Below, one piece after another: positions 35,675 through 50,342 of a DNA stretch of 64,000 bases. The DNA is from Corallococcus silvisoli (GTDB lineage Bacteria; Myxococcota; Myxococcia; Myxococcales; Myxococcaceae): assembly GCF_009909145.1 (NCBI RefSeq), contig NZ_JAAAPJ010000024.1, positions 1-64,000 on the forward strand. The letters run 5' to 3'. The notes under the pieces were generated by a model that saw only the letters and a program-made list of their open reading frames with translations, had not been told where the DNA came from and made no database searches. Position numbers and translations under genes: made by a program. Within the stretch, counting starts at the first letter, position 1. Each line of letters begins with the position of its first letter.

Positions 35675-35715
35675 AAAAGCGACGCGGCGCCAGGGAAGAA
35701 TCCCGGGCGCCGCGT
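35675..35715 (-). terminator. Terminator of the act-cta respiratory operon
   Basis: Arms ACGCGGCGCC (35682-35691) and GGCGCCGCGT (35706-35715) pair perfectly, with an inner GGGA/TCCC extension. On the minus strand the stem is followed by CGCTTTTGG, i.e. four T (35675-35678). It lies 33 nt beyond the stop of the last oxidase gene. It could also slow plus-strand transcription from the DUF481 gene, but lacks a T tract in that direction. Confidence 0.78.
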
Positions 35716-35747
35716 TCGTGCTTCAAGGGACCGCGTGAGACGCCGGA

Positions 35748-36185
35748 CTACTCGTGCGTCTCATGCTTCTGCTTGACGTCCATGTGCCCGCCGGAGCGGC
35801 CCTCGGCCTTGTTCGCGCCGATGTCCACCGCCTGGAGGTCGCTGTACTGCGAGCCCGGGGGGTTGGCCAGACGGAAGCGGGTGCCGAAGTCCATCAGCGT
35901 GAAGCCGATGAGCAGCACCACGAAGGCGATGGACACCCCGAACACCAGGCGGTTCGCGCCGCGGTGCTCGGACAGGTGCATGAAGTACAGCGCCACCAGC
36001 GTGCCCTTCACGCTGGCGATGACGAGCGCCAGCAGCAGACCGAAGCTGGGCAGGTGCATGCGGCCGGTGAAGACCGTGACGAGCGTGAGCACCAGCAGGG
36101 CGATCCAGATGACCACGTAGCGCCCGGCGCCGTGGTGCTCCTGCATGTTGTGCTCTTCCTGATGCGATTCGTTGGCGATGGCCAT
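35748..36185 (-). CDS. ctaF: Cytochrome c oxidase subunit IV
   Basis: 145 residues. It has three TM helices (about 24-41 VVIWIALLVLTLVTVF, 48-69 FGLLLALVIASVKGTLVALYFM, 81-99 LVFGVSIAFVVLLIGFTL) and the characteristic VKGTLVALYFMHL between them, as in prokaryotic COX4-type subunits. The first 20 residues are His/Glu-rich. The C-terminal tail after the last helix (about 40 residues, ending HETHE) is longer than usual. It should stabilise the caa3 oxidase in the inner membrane. It is the last gene of the operon, 10 nt after subunit III, just before the terminator. Confidence 0.9.
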   Translation of the reverse strand: MAIANESHQEEHNMQEHHGAGRYVVIWIALLVLTLVTVFTGRMHLPSFGLLLALVIASVKGTLVALYFMHLSEHRGANRLVFGVSIAFVVLLIGFTLMDFGTRFRLANPPGSQYSDLQAVDIGANKAEGRSGGHMDVKQKHETHE

Positions 36186-36195
36186 GTCTTAACCC

Positions 36196-36858
36196 TCAGA
36201 CCAGGTACAGCATCGGGAAGAGGAAGATCCACACCAGGTCGACCAGGTGCCAGTACATGGAGCCCAGCTCGATCTGCGTGTAGTTGTTCGCGTTGAAGTC
36301 CCCGACGCGGTACGCGCGCACCGTGCCGAACGCGAGCACCGTCATGCCGATGACGACGTGCAGCGCGTGCAGCGCGGTGGAGGCGAAGTACACCGTGAAG
36401 TACAGCGGCGCGCCCGGCAGCTGGATGCCTTCGTAGAAGTAGTACCGGCCCGGCAGCGTCCCGATGTGGAACTTGTGCTTGTACTCGAAGAACTTGATGA
36501 CGAGGAACCCCAGCGCCATCAGGAGCGTGAGCACGAACATGTGCCCCACCATCTTGTTCTTCCCCTCCTTGGCGTAGTGCACCGCCATGGCGGCGGTGAA
36601 CGAGGAGGTGATGAGCACCACCGTGTTGATGGTGCCCATCGTCAGGTCCAGGCTCCGGCTGGACGCCGCCCACGCTTCCGGGAACAGGAAGCGGTAGGAG
36701 GCGTAGCAGGCGAACAGACCCGCGAAGAGCAGGATTTCCGTGGCGAGGAACAGCCACATGCCCAACCGCGCCGCGTGCTTCTGGACATCCAGCGACGCGA
36801 AGTGGGCGGCCAGCTTGGGACCGGGCAGCGAGCCCGGCGTCACGTGCGCGCTAGACAT
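36196..36858 (-). CDS. ctaE: Cytochrome c oxidase subunit III
   Basis: 220 residues with five TM helices, the short form typical of bacterial caa3/A-type oxidases. Landmarks: KHAARLGMWLFLATEILLFAG, FTAAMAVHYAKEG, LGFLVIKFFEYKHK, ALHALHVVIGM and the C-terminal YWHLVDLVWIFLFPMLYLV with conserved His and Asp. The start MSSAHVTPGS at 36858 overlaps the subunit I gene by 8 nt; the longer open frame is a shadow of that gene. Subunit III surrounds subunit I and may guide oxygen or proton entry. Confidence 0.95.
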   Translation of the reverse strand: MSSAHVTPGSLPGPKLAAHFASLDVQKHAARLGMWLFLATEILLFAGLFACYASYRFLFPEAWAASSRSLDLTMGTINTVVLITSSFTAAMAVHYAKEGKNKMVGHMFVLTLLMALGFLVIKFFEYKHKFHIGTLPGRYYFYEGIQLPGAPLYFTVYFASTALHALHVVIGMTVLAFGTVRAYRVGDFNANNYTQIELGSMYWHLVDLVWIFLFPMLYLV

Positions 36859-38527
36859 CCGACACCTCGCCCTCGGCCTTCTTCGGATCCACGTAGAAGT
36901 GCGGCTCCTCGGGATACGTCGGCTGCGGGCCAATGAAGTTGTGCGTGGGCGGAGGGGACATGGTCAGCCACTCGTAGCCCTTGCTGTGCCACGGGTTGTC
37001 CACGCGCTCGCCGTAGATGAGCGCGTACGTCAGGTACACCGCGATGATGATGAACCCGAACGCGAGCAGCGACGCGCCCGCCGTGGACGCCACGTTCAGC
37101 GCCTGGAAGCGCTCCGGGTACTCGTAGTAGCGGCGCGGCATGCCCGCGTTGCCCACGAGGAACTGGGGGATGAACGTCGCGTTGAAGCCCAGGATGATGA
37201 GGGCCGCGGAAACCAGGCCCCACCCCTCGTGGTACATCTTCCCGAACATCTTCGGGAACCAGTAGTGGAGCGCGGCCAGGAAGGCCATGATCGTCGCGCC
37301 CACCATGATGAAGTGGAAGTGCGCCACGACGAAGTACGTGTCGTGCCACGGCACGTCCAGCGACACCGTGCCCACCGCGATGCCCGTCATGCCGCCGAAC
37401 ACGGTGAAGAACAGGAAGCCGCAGAAGTAGGCGAACGGGGTGCTGAACTCCACCGCGCCCTTGTAGACGGTGCCCACCCAGTTGAAGACCTTGATGGCGG
37501 TGAACACGCCCACCAGCATCGTCAGCACGCCGAACACGCCGGCGTTGAAGGTGGACTGGCCGGACACGAACATGTGGTGGCCCCAGGCGAAGAAGCCCAC
37601 GAACGCGATGCCCAGGGAGGAGTACGCCACCGCGCGGTAGCCGAAGATGTTCTTGCGGCTGAACGCGGAGACGATCTCGCTCATCACGCCGAACGCCGGC
37701 AGCACCATGATGTACACGGCCGGGTGGCTGTAGAACCAGAACAGGTGCTGGAAGAGCACCGGGTCGCCGCCGCGGGCCACGTCGAACATGCCCAGGCTGA
37801 ACAGGTTCTCCGCCGCCACCAGCAGCGTCAGCAGGCCAATCACCGGCGTCGCCAGCACCTGGATGCAGCTGGTCGCGTAGAGCGCCCAGACCATCAGCGG
37901 CATCTTGAACCAGGTGATGCCCGGCGCCCGCATGGTGTGCGTGGTGACGATGAAGTTCATGCCCGTGAGGATGGAGCTGAACCCGATGATGAACGCGCCG
38001 AAGAGCACCGGCGCGACCGTGGTCGTCGTGTGCGCGCTGTACGGCGTGTAGAACGTCCAGCCGGTGTCCAGGCCGCCGTTGAGCATGCCCCAGAGCGCGA
38101 AGCCCGCGCCCGCCAGGTACACGTAGAGCGACAGCAGGTTCAGCCGGGGGAACGCCACGTCCTTGGCGCCCAGCATCAGCGGCAGCAGGAAGTTGCCGAA
38201 GATGGAGGGGATGGCAGGGATCATGAACAAGAAGATCATGACGATGCCATGCAGCGTGAAGACGCGGTTGTACGTCATCGCGTCCATGATGGTCGGGCCG
38301 GGCGTGAGCAGCTCGATCCGGATGAGCAGCGCGAAGATGCCGCCCACCAGGAAGAACAGCAGCACCCAGATCATGTACATGATGCCGATGCGCTTGTGGT
38401 CCACCGTCAGCAGCCACGACTTCACCGTGGTGCCGTCCGTCAGGTAGCTCGGGTGGTGGCCGTGGTCGTCGGTCGCCTCATGGCCGGGGGCGGCCCCCGG
38501 CGCGGCGATGCTACTGGATGGGGTCAT
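36851..38527 (-). CDS. ctaD: Cytochrome c oxidase subunit I (A2-type heme-copper oxidase)
   Basis: 558 residues, 12 TM helices. It holds the heme a and heme a3-CuB centres, reducing O2 to water and pumping protons. Seen: HGIVMIFLFMIPAIPSIFGNF (low-spin heme His region), FWFYSHPAVYIMVLPAFG (CuB ligand His with the cross-linked Tyr region), GHHMFVSGQ, and HFHFIMVGATIMAF (heme ligands). YSHPAVY is the A2-subfamily signature, so the D-channel glutamate of mitochondrial-type enzymes is replaced by the Tyr-Ser pair as in Thermus caa3. Start overlaps subunit II by 17 nt; the first 30 residues are Ser/Ala/Pro/His-rich and cytoplasmic. Confidence 0.97.
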   Translation of the reverse strand: MTPSSSIAAPGAAPGHEATDDHGHHPSYLTDGTTVKSWLLTVDHKRIGIMYMIWVLLFFLVGGIFALLIRIELLTPGPTIMDAMTYNRVFTLHGIVMIFLFMIPAIPSIFGNFLLPLMLGAKDVAFPRLNLLSLYVYLAGAGFALWGMLNGGLDTGWTFYTPYSAHTTTTVAPVLFGAFIIGFSSILTGMNFIVTTHTMRAPGITWFKMPLMVWALYATSCIQVLATPVIGLLTLLVAAENLFSLGMFDVARGGDPVLFQHLFWFYSHPAVYIMVLPAFGVMSEIVSAFSRKNIFGYRAVAYSSLGIAFVGFFAWGHHMFVSGQSTFNAGVFGVLTMLVGVFTAIKVFNWVGTVYKGAVEFSTPFAYFCGFLFFTVFGGMTGIAVGTVSLDVPWHDTYFVVAHFHFIMVGATIMAFLAALHYWFPKMFGKMYHEGWGLVSAALIILGFNATFIPQFLVGNAGMPRRYYEYPERFQALNVASTAGASLLAFGFIIIAVYLTYALIYGERVDNPWHSKGYEWLTMSPPPTHNFIGPQPTYPEEPHFYVDPKKAEGEVSDV

Positions 38528-39557
38528 AGGCGGGTCCCTCGGAAGCGCTCTCGCGCACGTTCGGAGTGCGCAGCGTCTTGATGTACTCGACGATGGCGGC
38601 GGACTCAGGGCCCTGGAGCTTGCCCTGGTAGGTCGGCATCACGTTCTGGTAGCCGGCGACGATGTGCGCGCCCGGGTCCATCATCGACTGCGTGATGTAG
38701 GCCTCGTCCACGCGGATCTCCTGGCCGTCATCGAGCCGCTCCGTGCGCTCGTAGAGGCCCAGGAAGGTGGGGCCGATGTGCTTCGAGCCGTCCACCGAGT
38801 GGCACTTGAGGCAGCCCTGCGTGCCCACCAGCTTCTGGCCCTGCTCGGCCATGCGGGCGACGGGCGGCACCAGCGAGGTGTCCGCCAGCGCGTCCTGCCG
38901 GTCCTGCAGGCGGCCGCGCTGCTGCTCCTTCAGCCAGTTCTCGTAGTCCTCCGGCGCGAGCACGACGACCTCCGCCAGCATCTTCGAGTGCGACAGGCCG
39001 CAGTACTCGGTGCAGAGCACCTGGTACGTGCCGGGCTTCGTCGCCTCGAACCAGGCCTGCGTGTAGCGGCCCGGCAGCGCGTCCATCTTGATGCGGAAGG
39101 ACGGGACGTAGAAGGAGTGGATGACGTCGCGGGACGTGATGAGCAGGCGCACCGGGCGGTTCGCCGGCACGTGCAGCACGTTCACGCCGTTGGGGCCCTC
39201 CGGGTAGGAGAACTTCCACATCCACTGCTTGCCCATGACGTAGACATCCATCGAGTCCTTGGGCGGAGTGGTGTACCAGGTGAAGTCCCGGAACCCGATG
39301 GCGAACCACGCCAGGAAGAACACCAGCGGGACGGAGACGAAGAGGAACTCCGTCTTCAGGTCCGGCACGACGTATTCCGTCGTCTGGTGGGCCTCCCGCC
39401 GACGGTAGCGGAAGAACATGAAGAGCGCCGCGAGACCGACGCCCGCGGACATCACCATCGTCGTGCCGACGACGAAGTAGTGCAGGAAGTCGACCCGTTC
39501 CGCGAACGTGGACGCGCGCTCCGGGAGGAACAGGAATTGGTTGGCCAGGTCGCTCAT
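38511..39557 (-). CDS. ctaC: Cytochrome c oxidase subunit II with fused cytochrome c domain (caa3 type)
   Basis: 348 residues. Two TM helices lie at about 24-48 and 70-90. The CuA cupredoxin domain has ligands in DVIHSFYVPSFRIKMDALPG and CTEYCGLSHSKM (C-x3-C-x3-H-x2-M). After about residue 235 a cytochrome c domain follows, with heme motif CLKCH and Met ligand in NVMPTYQG. Electrons thus reach CuA through its own covalently attached heme c, the caa3 design. There is no cleavable signal peptide. Its ATG overlaps the SCO gene stop (ATGA). Confidence 0.96.
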   Translation of the reverse strand: MSDLANQFLFLPERASTFAERVDFLHYFVVGTTMVMSAGVGLAALFMFFRYRRREAHQTTEYVVPDLKTEFLFVSVPLVFFLAWFAIGFRDFTWYTTPPKDSMDVYVMGKQWMWKFSYPEGPNGVNVLHVPANRPVRLLITSRDVIHSFYVPSFRIKMDALPGRYTQAWFEATKPGTYQVLCTEYCGLSHSKMLAEVVVLAPEDYENWLKEQQRGRLQDRQDALADTSLVPPVARMAEQGQKLVGTQGCLKCHSVDGSKHIGPTFLGLYERTERLDDGQEIRVDEAYITQSMMDPGAHIVAGYQNVMPTYQGKLQGPESAAIVEYIKTLRTPNVRESASEGPAYDPIQ

Positions 39558-40429
39558 GTAGTCGCGCCTTTCTTCAGCTCGCGCCTCCAGAAATAGATCA
39601 GCATCGTGGCCAGGGCGCCGAAGACAGCCAGGGAGCCCAGGCGGATGAAACCAAAGATGTAGAAACCGTACCGCCGCGTGGCGGTGTCATACTTGAAACA
39701 GGACATGACGATGCGATCGACGCTCGTCCCGACCCGACCGCCCGCAGCTTCCAGCAGCGAAAGCTTCACGTCCTTGCGGTCGAACGACGTGCCGTAGAGG
39801 TAGCGGGAGATGCTCCCCTCCGGGGTGAGCACGGTGACCACCGCGGGGTGGGCGTACTGCTTCGTGCTCGGCTCATACGTGTACTTGAAGCCCACGGCAT
39901 CGGCGAGCTTGTGGATGTTCTCGTCGGTGCCGGTGAGGAAATGCCAGGGGGCCGTCTCCGGCTTGCCCATGGACTGGAGGTACTTGCGCCGCCGTTCGGC
40001 GCTCTGCACCGGGGTGTCCTTCGGGTCGATGCTGACGGTGACGGCCTCGTAGTCCTTGCCCAGCTCCAGGCCCAGCTCGCGCATCACGCGGACCTGCTCG
40101 TTGATGACCAGGTTACAGAGCATGGGGCACTCGTAGTACACGAGCGTGAGCAGGGTGGGGCGCGTCTTCGACAGCAGCGTCCCCAGCCGCACCTCGTCCC
40201 CATTCGAGTCCAGGAAGCGCGTCTCCAGGGGGAGCGGCTCCCCCAGGTGCTCCAACACGTCCACGCCCGTCACCGGCGGGGGCAGGTCGGAGTCCGCCTC
40301 CAGGATGGCGCGGGGCGTCTTGCCTCCACCCGGCAGGGCGAACGCGGGCGTGGCGCTGGTGAGCACCAGCGCGAGCGCCGCCAGGAGCCCGGCGGCGCGG
40401 GCGGAGGGGGAGTGGAAGTGGGACGGCAT
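39554..40429 (-). CDS. SCO1/SenC family copper chaperone
   Basis: 291 residues. Signal peptide/anchor (residues 10-32), thioredoxin-like domain with the copper site YYECPMLC (CxxxC) and the distal copper-binding His in KQYAHPAVVTVL, then a C-terminal TM helix (FIRLGSLAVFGALATMLIYFW), so it is bound to the outer face of the inner membrane by its C terminus. SCO proteins deliver copper to the CuA site of subunit II, encoded by the next, overlapping gene. The gene is 39 nt after the ActG-position gene. Confidence 0.93.
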   Translation of the reverse strand: MPSHFHSPSARAAGLLAALALVLTSATPAFALPGGGKTPRAILEADSDLPPPVTGVDVLEHLGEPLPLETRFLDSNGDEVRLGTLLSKTRPTLLTLVYYECPMLCNLVINEQVRVMRELGLELGKDYEAVTVSIDPKDTPVQSAERRRKYLQSMGKPETAPWHFLTGTDENIHKLADAVGFKYTYEPSTKQYAHPAVVTVLTPEGSISRYLYGTSFDRKDVKLSLLEAAGGRVGTSVDRIVMSCFKYDTATRRYGFYIFGFIRLGSLAVFGALATMLIYFWRRELKKGATT

Positions 40430-40468
40430 GGGGGCAGGACGGCTCGGGGTAGGAGGTGCGGGAGGAGC

Positions 40469-40944
40469 CTACTTCTTCGGGGCAGGAGCCGGGGGCGCCA
40501 CGTGAGGCGCGGGCTCCGGGGCCGGCGTGGGCGCCGGGGCCGGCTCGCGGGCCTTCTGGGCCTCGGTCGTGATGACCTGGTCCATGGCCTGCTCCAGCGG
40601 CTTGTGGGCCGCGACGCCCGGCTGGTCACCCCAGCCGTTCTTCAGCGCCTGCTGCTGGCCGCCCAGCTTCTCGGTCGCGCGCCAGTCCTGTTCGAACAGG
40701 CGCTGGTTCACGATGCCAATCTCGTACTGGCCCACCGCGGCCGGACGGGGCGGAGGGCCGTCCGGCTGGGCCTCCTGCATCGTCACGACCTGGACGCGCC
40801 AGGCCCACACCGCGCCCGCGAAGAAGAGGACCATGGCACCGACGCCGATGCCGACGACCTTCCCCATGACGATGTGGTCTTCCTCGGCCGCCACGCCATG
40901 CGCGCCGACGATGACCCGCGATTCGACTTCGGACTGGGTCTTCT

Positions 40945-40948
<4 letters not shown>
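40469..40948 (-). CDS. Small membrane protein in the ActG position, with Pro/Ala-rich tail
   Basis: 159 residues. One TM helix (about 28-51, GKVVGIGVGAMVLFFAGAVWAW) follows a polar N terminus. The periplasmic part has VGQYEIGIVNQRLFEQDWRATEKL, and the last 30 residues are nearly all Pro and Ala ending PAPKK. In other bacteria the seventh Act subunit (ActG) is a small single-helix protein at this point of the operon. The match is by position and topology only, as I see no sequence signature. Its ATG overlaps the actF stop (ATGA), so it belongs to the operon. Confidence 0.7.
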
Positions 40949-42140
<1,192 letters not shown>

Positions 42141-42144
<4 letters not shown>

Positions 42145-42701
42145 CGGTTCTCCTGCGGGACGGGCTGCGCCCCGGCGGTGCTGCGGGCGGCCTGCAGCGC
42201 GCGCACGTAGGCGACGACGGCCCAGCGCTCACGCGTGTCGAGCTCACCCGAGAAGGACGGCATGATGCCGTAGCCTTCGTTGATGGCGGTGTAGAAGTGG
42301 CCGGCCGGCTTGTCCGCGAGCTCCAGCAGGGACGGCGGCAGGCGCAGCGCCATGTTCTCCGCGACGACGCTGTTGCCGTCTCCGAGCACGCCGTGGCACT
42401 GCGAGCAGACGATGTTGTACTTCTTCTGGCCCAGGGCGAGCAGCGGCTTGTCCACCGTCAGGGGGATGGCCGTGACGGCGACGCCGTTGCTGCGGCCCGT
42501 GCTGATGCCGGGGTTGCCCACCGGGCGCTCGCGCGGGACGGTCCCGGCCGGGGGCACGCGCATGGCGCGGCCGTCCGCCCAGAACTCGGACGTCTCGTAG
42601 TACTCGTACTTGGGCTGCGTCTCCATGCGCTGGAGAAACTCCGAGCTGACGTTGCAGCCCGTGAGCGCGGCGAGCCCCGCGGCGGGGATGAGCCACCTCA
42701 T
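42141..42701 (-). CDS. actE: Alternative complex III subunit ActE, monoheme cytochrome c lipoprotein
   Basis: 186 residues. Lipoprotein signal MRWLIPAAGLAALTGC; cytochrome c domain with heme motif CSQCH at about residue 100 and an expected Met ligand in GIMPSFSGEL. The N-terminal mature region (METQPKYEYYETSEFWADGRAMRVPPAGTV) is the conserved ActE extension. It passes electrons out of the complex, probably to the fused heme of the oxidase. Starts at 42701 (ATG overlapping the actD stop); the longer open frame upstream belongs to another frame of actD. Confidence 0.93.
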
Positions 42702-43243
42702 TCGTTCTCTCCCGAGACGACGGTCACCTGGGTGGCGCCCAGGGCCTTCAACTGGTTCGTGGTGTCCGTCGCGTCCTGCCCCGTGGGGTGGGGCACGCTC
42801 AGCCAGTAGCCGTGCGTGGACGCGCTGCGGAAGGCCTCCGCCTCGAAGGCGGGGTGGTAGGGCTGGGGCAGCCGGCTGAGGCCCAGCAGGCCGAAGAAGA
42901 TGCCGAACGCGGCGAACAGCACGCTCAGCTCGAACGTGATGGGCACCCACGCCGGGAGGCTCAGGAGCGGACGACCGCCGATGTTGAGCGGGTAGTCGAT
43001 GGTGTTCATCCACGTCTGCATCGTGAGGGCGGTCACCATGCCGGTGAGACCGCCGCCCAGGGCGATGAAGGGCACGCGCGAGGGCGGCAGACCCAGCGCC
43101 TCCGACCCGCCGTGCAGCGGGTAGGGGGAGTAGGTGTCCATGCCCAGGAAGCCCTTCTCTCGCATCTGCCGGGTGGCATCCACGAGGGCTTCCGGCGTGG
43201 CGAACTCGGCCAGCACCCAGGAATCGAGGACCTTGGCTTCCAT
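42698..43243 (-). CDS. actD: Alternative complex III subunit ActD (DUF3341)
   Basis: 181 residues, two TM helices (about 75-95 ALGGGLTGMVTALTMQTWM and 112-135 ITFELSVLFAAFGIFFGLLGL). VLAEFATPEALVDATRQMREKGF opens the cytoplasmic DUF3341 domain; GYWLSVPHP and the closing LKALGATQVTVVSGE complete it. ActD is a structural subunit with no cofactor. ATG 43243 lies 4 nt after the actC stop; an in-frame ATG at 43300 would overlap actC by 53 nt and is less likely. Confidence 0.92.
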   Translation of the reverse strand: MEAKVLDSWVLAEFATPEALVDATRQMREKGFLGMDTYSPYPLHGGSEALGLPPSRVPFIALGGGLTGMVTALTMQTWMNTIDYPLNIGGRPLLSLPAWVPITFELSVLFAAFGIFFGLLGLSRLPQPYHPAFEAEAFRSASTHGYWLSVPHPTGQDATDTTNQLKALGATQVTVVSGENE

Positions 43244-43247
43244 GATG

Positions 43248-44687
<1,440 letters not shown>

Positions 44688-44692
44688 GACGG

Positions 44693-47946
<3,254 letters not shown>

Positions 47947-47950
<4 letters not shown>

Positions 47951-48609
47951 CGGTGGCATGTGGAGCAGCTCGTGCGCGAGTGAACGTCGTATTCCTTGGA
48001 GAGCTTCTCAGCCAGCTCGGCGGCCTCGGCCTTATCGGCGGGCGGGGCCCAGGTCATGCTGGTGATGAACTCCGCGGGGCGGAGGTTGGGGGCCGGGTTG
48101 CGGTGGCAGTCCAGGCACCAGCTCATCGTCAGTGGGGCGGCCTGCTCGATGGCGCCCATCTGGTCCACTCGGCCGTGGCAGGTGGCGCAGCCGACGCCCT
48201 TGCCCACGTGGATGGAGTGGTTGAAGTAGACGAAGTCCGGCAGGTTGTGGACGCGGACCCAGGGGATGGGCTGGTCGGCGAAGAACGCCTTGCGGACCTC
48301 GGTGAGGTACGGGCTCTTGTTCCACACCTGCGCGTGGCAGGACATGCACACGGTGGTGGAGGGGATGCCCGCCGACGGGGACTTCTCCACCGTCCAGTGA
48401 CAGTAGCGACAGTCGATCTGCTCGTCACCGGCGTGGTGCCGGTGGTCGAACTCGATGGGCTGTTCCACCGGGTGCGCCTGATTGGTCACGTGCGGGGAGC
48501 GCACATAAGCCAGGAGGCCGCCGATGGCGATGGCGGGCACCGCGAGGAGCATCGCGGCCGACAGGCGCGACACCGTATTCGTCCAACGTGGGAAGAGAGG
48601 GCCGCTCAT
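47947..48609 (-). CDS. actA: Alternative complex III subunit ActA, pentaheme cytochrome c
   Basis: 220 residues. An N-terminal TM helix (about 17-35, AAMLLAVPAIAIGGLLAYV) anchors it. Five heme motifs are present: CRYCH, CMSCH, CATCH, CLDCH and CSTCH (the last at the very C terminus, CSTCHR). It is the periplasmic multiheme subunit of the quinol:acceptor complex. It is the first gene of an operon of eleven genes running to 35748. The ATG at 48609 starts MSGPLFPRWTN. Upstream region 48610-49056 should hold its promoter. Confidence 0.95.
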
Positions 48610-49056
48610 ACCAGGACCAGGGGCAAGGGGACTGAAGGCGACATGAAAGCAGGGGTGGACGCGGGAGAACCGTCCGGCGCGAAAGTCGAGGGGGCCATCC
48701 CGGCCCCGGTGGACCGGGCGGGCGGTGGCTCCTGGCGCTCAGACGGCAAGGCAGTCACGTCCAACGAACCTCTAGGATGGTGCCGTGGGCGCGGGTCCCT
48801 CATGCATTTCCCGACCCAATGCGGCGCGGGACCATCAACCATCAACACGGCAGTGTCAACCATTCTGTGGGGAGTGGGAATAAGGATCGCTTAGCACTTC
48901 CCGGGGCGGTTGCGACAAGTTGCCCGCGCGCGGTGATGAATCCCGCTTCTGGAGATCGGAAGGGAGCATTGCGCGAAGGCGCCCGCGCCCCGGCCTCAAT
49001 CCCTCTCAGGGTGCGCGCTACAGGGCGAGACGGTTCGCGCCAGCCCTGAAGCGCGG
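48610..49056. promoter_or_regulatory. Leader/promoter region of the act operon
   Basis: 447 nt between actA and the HNH gene (same strand). On the minus strand a consensus-like -35 element TTGACA lies at 48854-48859 within a local AT-richer stretch (48840-48900), followed at about 17 nt by GATGGT, a poor -10. This would leave a leader of roughly 220 nt. No gene is seen; small open frames here are low-complexity. The promoter assignment is tentative. Confidence 0.35.
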
Positions 49057-49413
49057 CTACTCGGAGTCCGGGTCGCGCCAGCGCTCGCGGCGCTTCTGGA
49101 GCAGCCGGTCCACCAGGTCGCGCACGCGGGCGTCGCGGTGGAAGTTCGCGTCGTGGCGGCTGCCCTTGCCCTGGTTGCAGCGGGCACACGCGAGGCCCAG
49201 GTTCTCCAGGGCGTCCGTGCCGCCCGCGGTCCGGGGCACGATGTGCTCGATGGTGGCGCGGCTGATGGGCTCGCCGTCCAGGGCGACGGTGAGGTGCGCG
49301 TTGCAGTGCAGGCACTTGCCCATCCACACCTCGGTGCCCCGGTGCGGGACGCGCTCGAAGGTGGCGTCCGTGGCGATGATCCCCAGGACCCGGCGGCGCT
49401 TGGCGTGGCTCAT
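49057..49413 (-). CDS. HNH endonuclease domain protein
   Basis: 118 residues. The HNH/beta-beta-alpha-metal core is clear: CLHCNAHL (zinc pair), IEHIVPRTAGGTDALENLGLACARCNQGKG (catalytic His, Asn and second CxxC; quoted by ends only), then a basic C-terminal helix RVRDLVDRLLQKRRERW. It resembles stand-alone HNH proteins common in bacterial chromosomes, not associated here with restriction genes, introns or phage. ATG 49413 starts MSHAKRRRV. Whether it is an active DNase is unknown; all metal ligands appear present. Confidence 0.85.
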   Translation of the reverse strand: MSHAKRRRVLGIIATDATFERVPHRGTEVWMGKCLHCNAHLTVALDGEPISRATIEHIVPRTAGGTDALENLGLACARCNQGKGSRHDANFHRDARVRDLVDRLLQKRRERWRDPDSE

Positions 49414-49871
49414 GGCGCTAGCCCCCTACGTATCAGCACTGCTTCTAGTGAAACATTAGCTCCACTCGATGCAGTCGCTTCTCTAATGGTGCCCACCGCG
49501 CGCCACCGACGCGAGTGGACGAGGTTCCCCGCGAGCAGGCGCCTCCCGGGTGCCCGTGGCGGCGGGGGCGCTGGAGAGCGGCGACAGGCCGTCGTGCGGC
49601 ATGGCCGGGAGGACGGGGGAGGCCGTGCCGCGGGATGGACTCCGTCCTGACCCGGTGCGGGTCGGCCGTGGCGTGCCCCCTGCCCAGGGCAGTGCGGGGC
49701 GCGCCGCTCCGGCCGCGGCCGCTCCACATCCGCGCTCGGCAGGCGGGGTAGGTATCGGCGTGGGACCCGCGCTCCTTGGGAGTGTCCCTGGAGCAGCGCC
49801 TCCCGCCTCGCGCTCTTCTCCGGTGCCGACCGCGTGAGCCGCGTCGCGATGCCCGCCTCGCGGCTCGCTTC
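49414..49871. other. Intergenic region with no recognised gene
   Basis: 458 nt. Several open frames run through it on both strands (for example 49445-49945 on the minus strand), but all give Arg/Ser/Pro/Gly-rich monotonous sequence without domain character. No hairpin terminator, repeat or RNA gene was recognised. A lower-GC patch near 49430-49490 may be the promoter area for the HNH gene. Confidence 0.5.
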
Positions 49872-50242
49872 CTACCCGTGCAGGAGCTCCTCGGCCACGA
49901 GGCGTGGATCATCCCGGTGATAGGCGTGGAGGCCGAGCGCCGCATCGGTGCTGGACGTGTGGCGGCTCACCACCTTGAAAGGCGCGCACGCGGGGGGCGC
50001 GTGCCCTGGTCGTCGCCGGTGAGGACCCACACTTCACTCCGATGCTCGTCGCGGAGCCCTTCGCCGCCCCGCACGTGGCGCTTGGGGTGGGCGCTCATGG
50101 TCAGCGTCTCGCCGTACTCCATCAAGTCGATGACCGCGTTCGCGCTCAGCCGGCGCTGCGACAGGCTCAACCCCGCGCGGGCTCCCAGGTCGCGCTGAGT
50201 GCCGCTCCGGGCGGGGGCATCACGCGCGTGCGTCCGGGCCAT
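49872..50242 (-). pseudogene. Probable small gene broken by a one-base deletion in a 6-G run
   Basis: From ATG 50242 one frame reads protein-like sequence (LSANAVIDLMEYGETLTMSA, then SEVWVLTGDDQGTR) and soon ends. From the next base register another frame reads APFKVVSRHTSSTDAALGL, then HAYHRDDPRLVAEELLHG and stops at 49872-49874. The switch occurs at six G (49992-49997; C on the coding strand). Adding one base there joins the two into a single frame of about 123 codons. The span of 371 nt is one short of a multiple of three, as expected. It may be a true pseudogene, a programmed slip or a sequencing error. No family recognised. Confidence 0.45.
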
Positions 50243-50342
50243 GCTTGAGACGCAAACGACGGGGGCCGGGACCGGAGGGCCCCTTGGATGGCCTGCGCGA
50301 ACGGGGGATAAACCCAGAGCCCCTCTTCGCCAGGACCCCTTC

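Noticed and set aside
49057..49413. HNH gene as part of a mobile intron or restriction system
   Set aside because: No methyltransferase, reverse transcriptase, integrase or repeats occur beside it.
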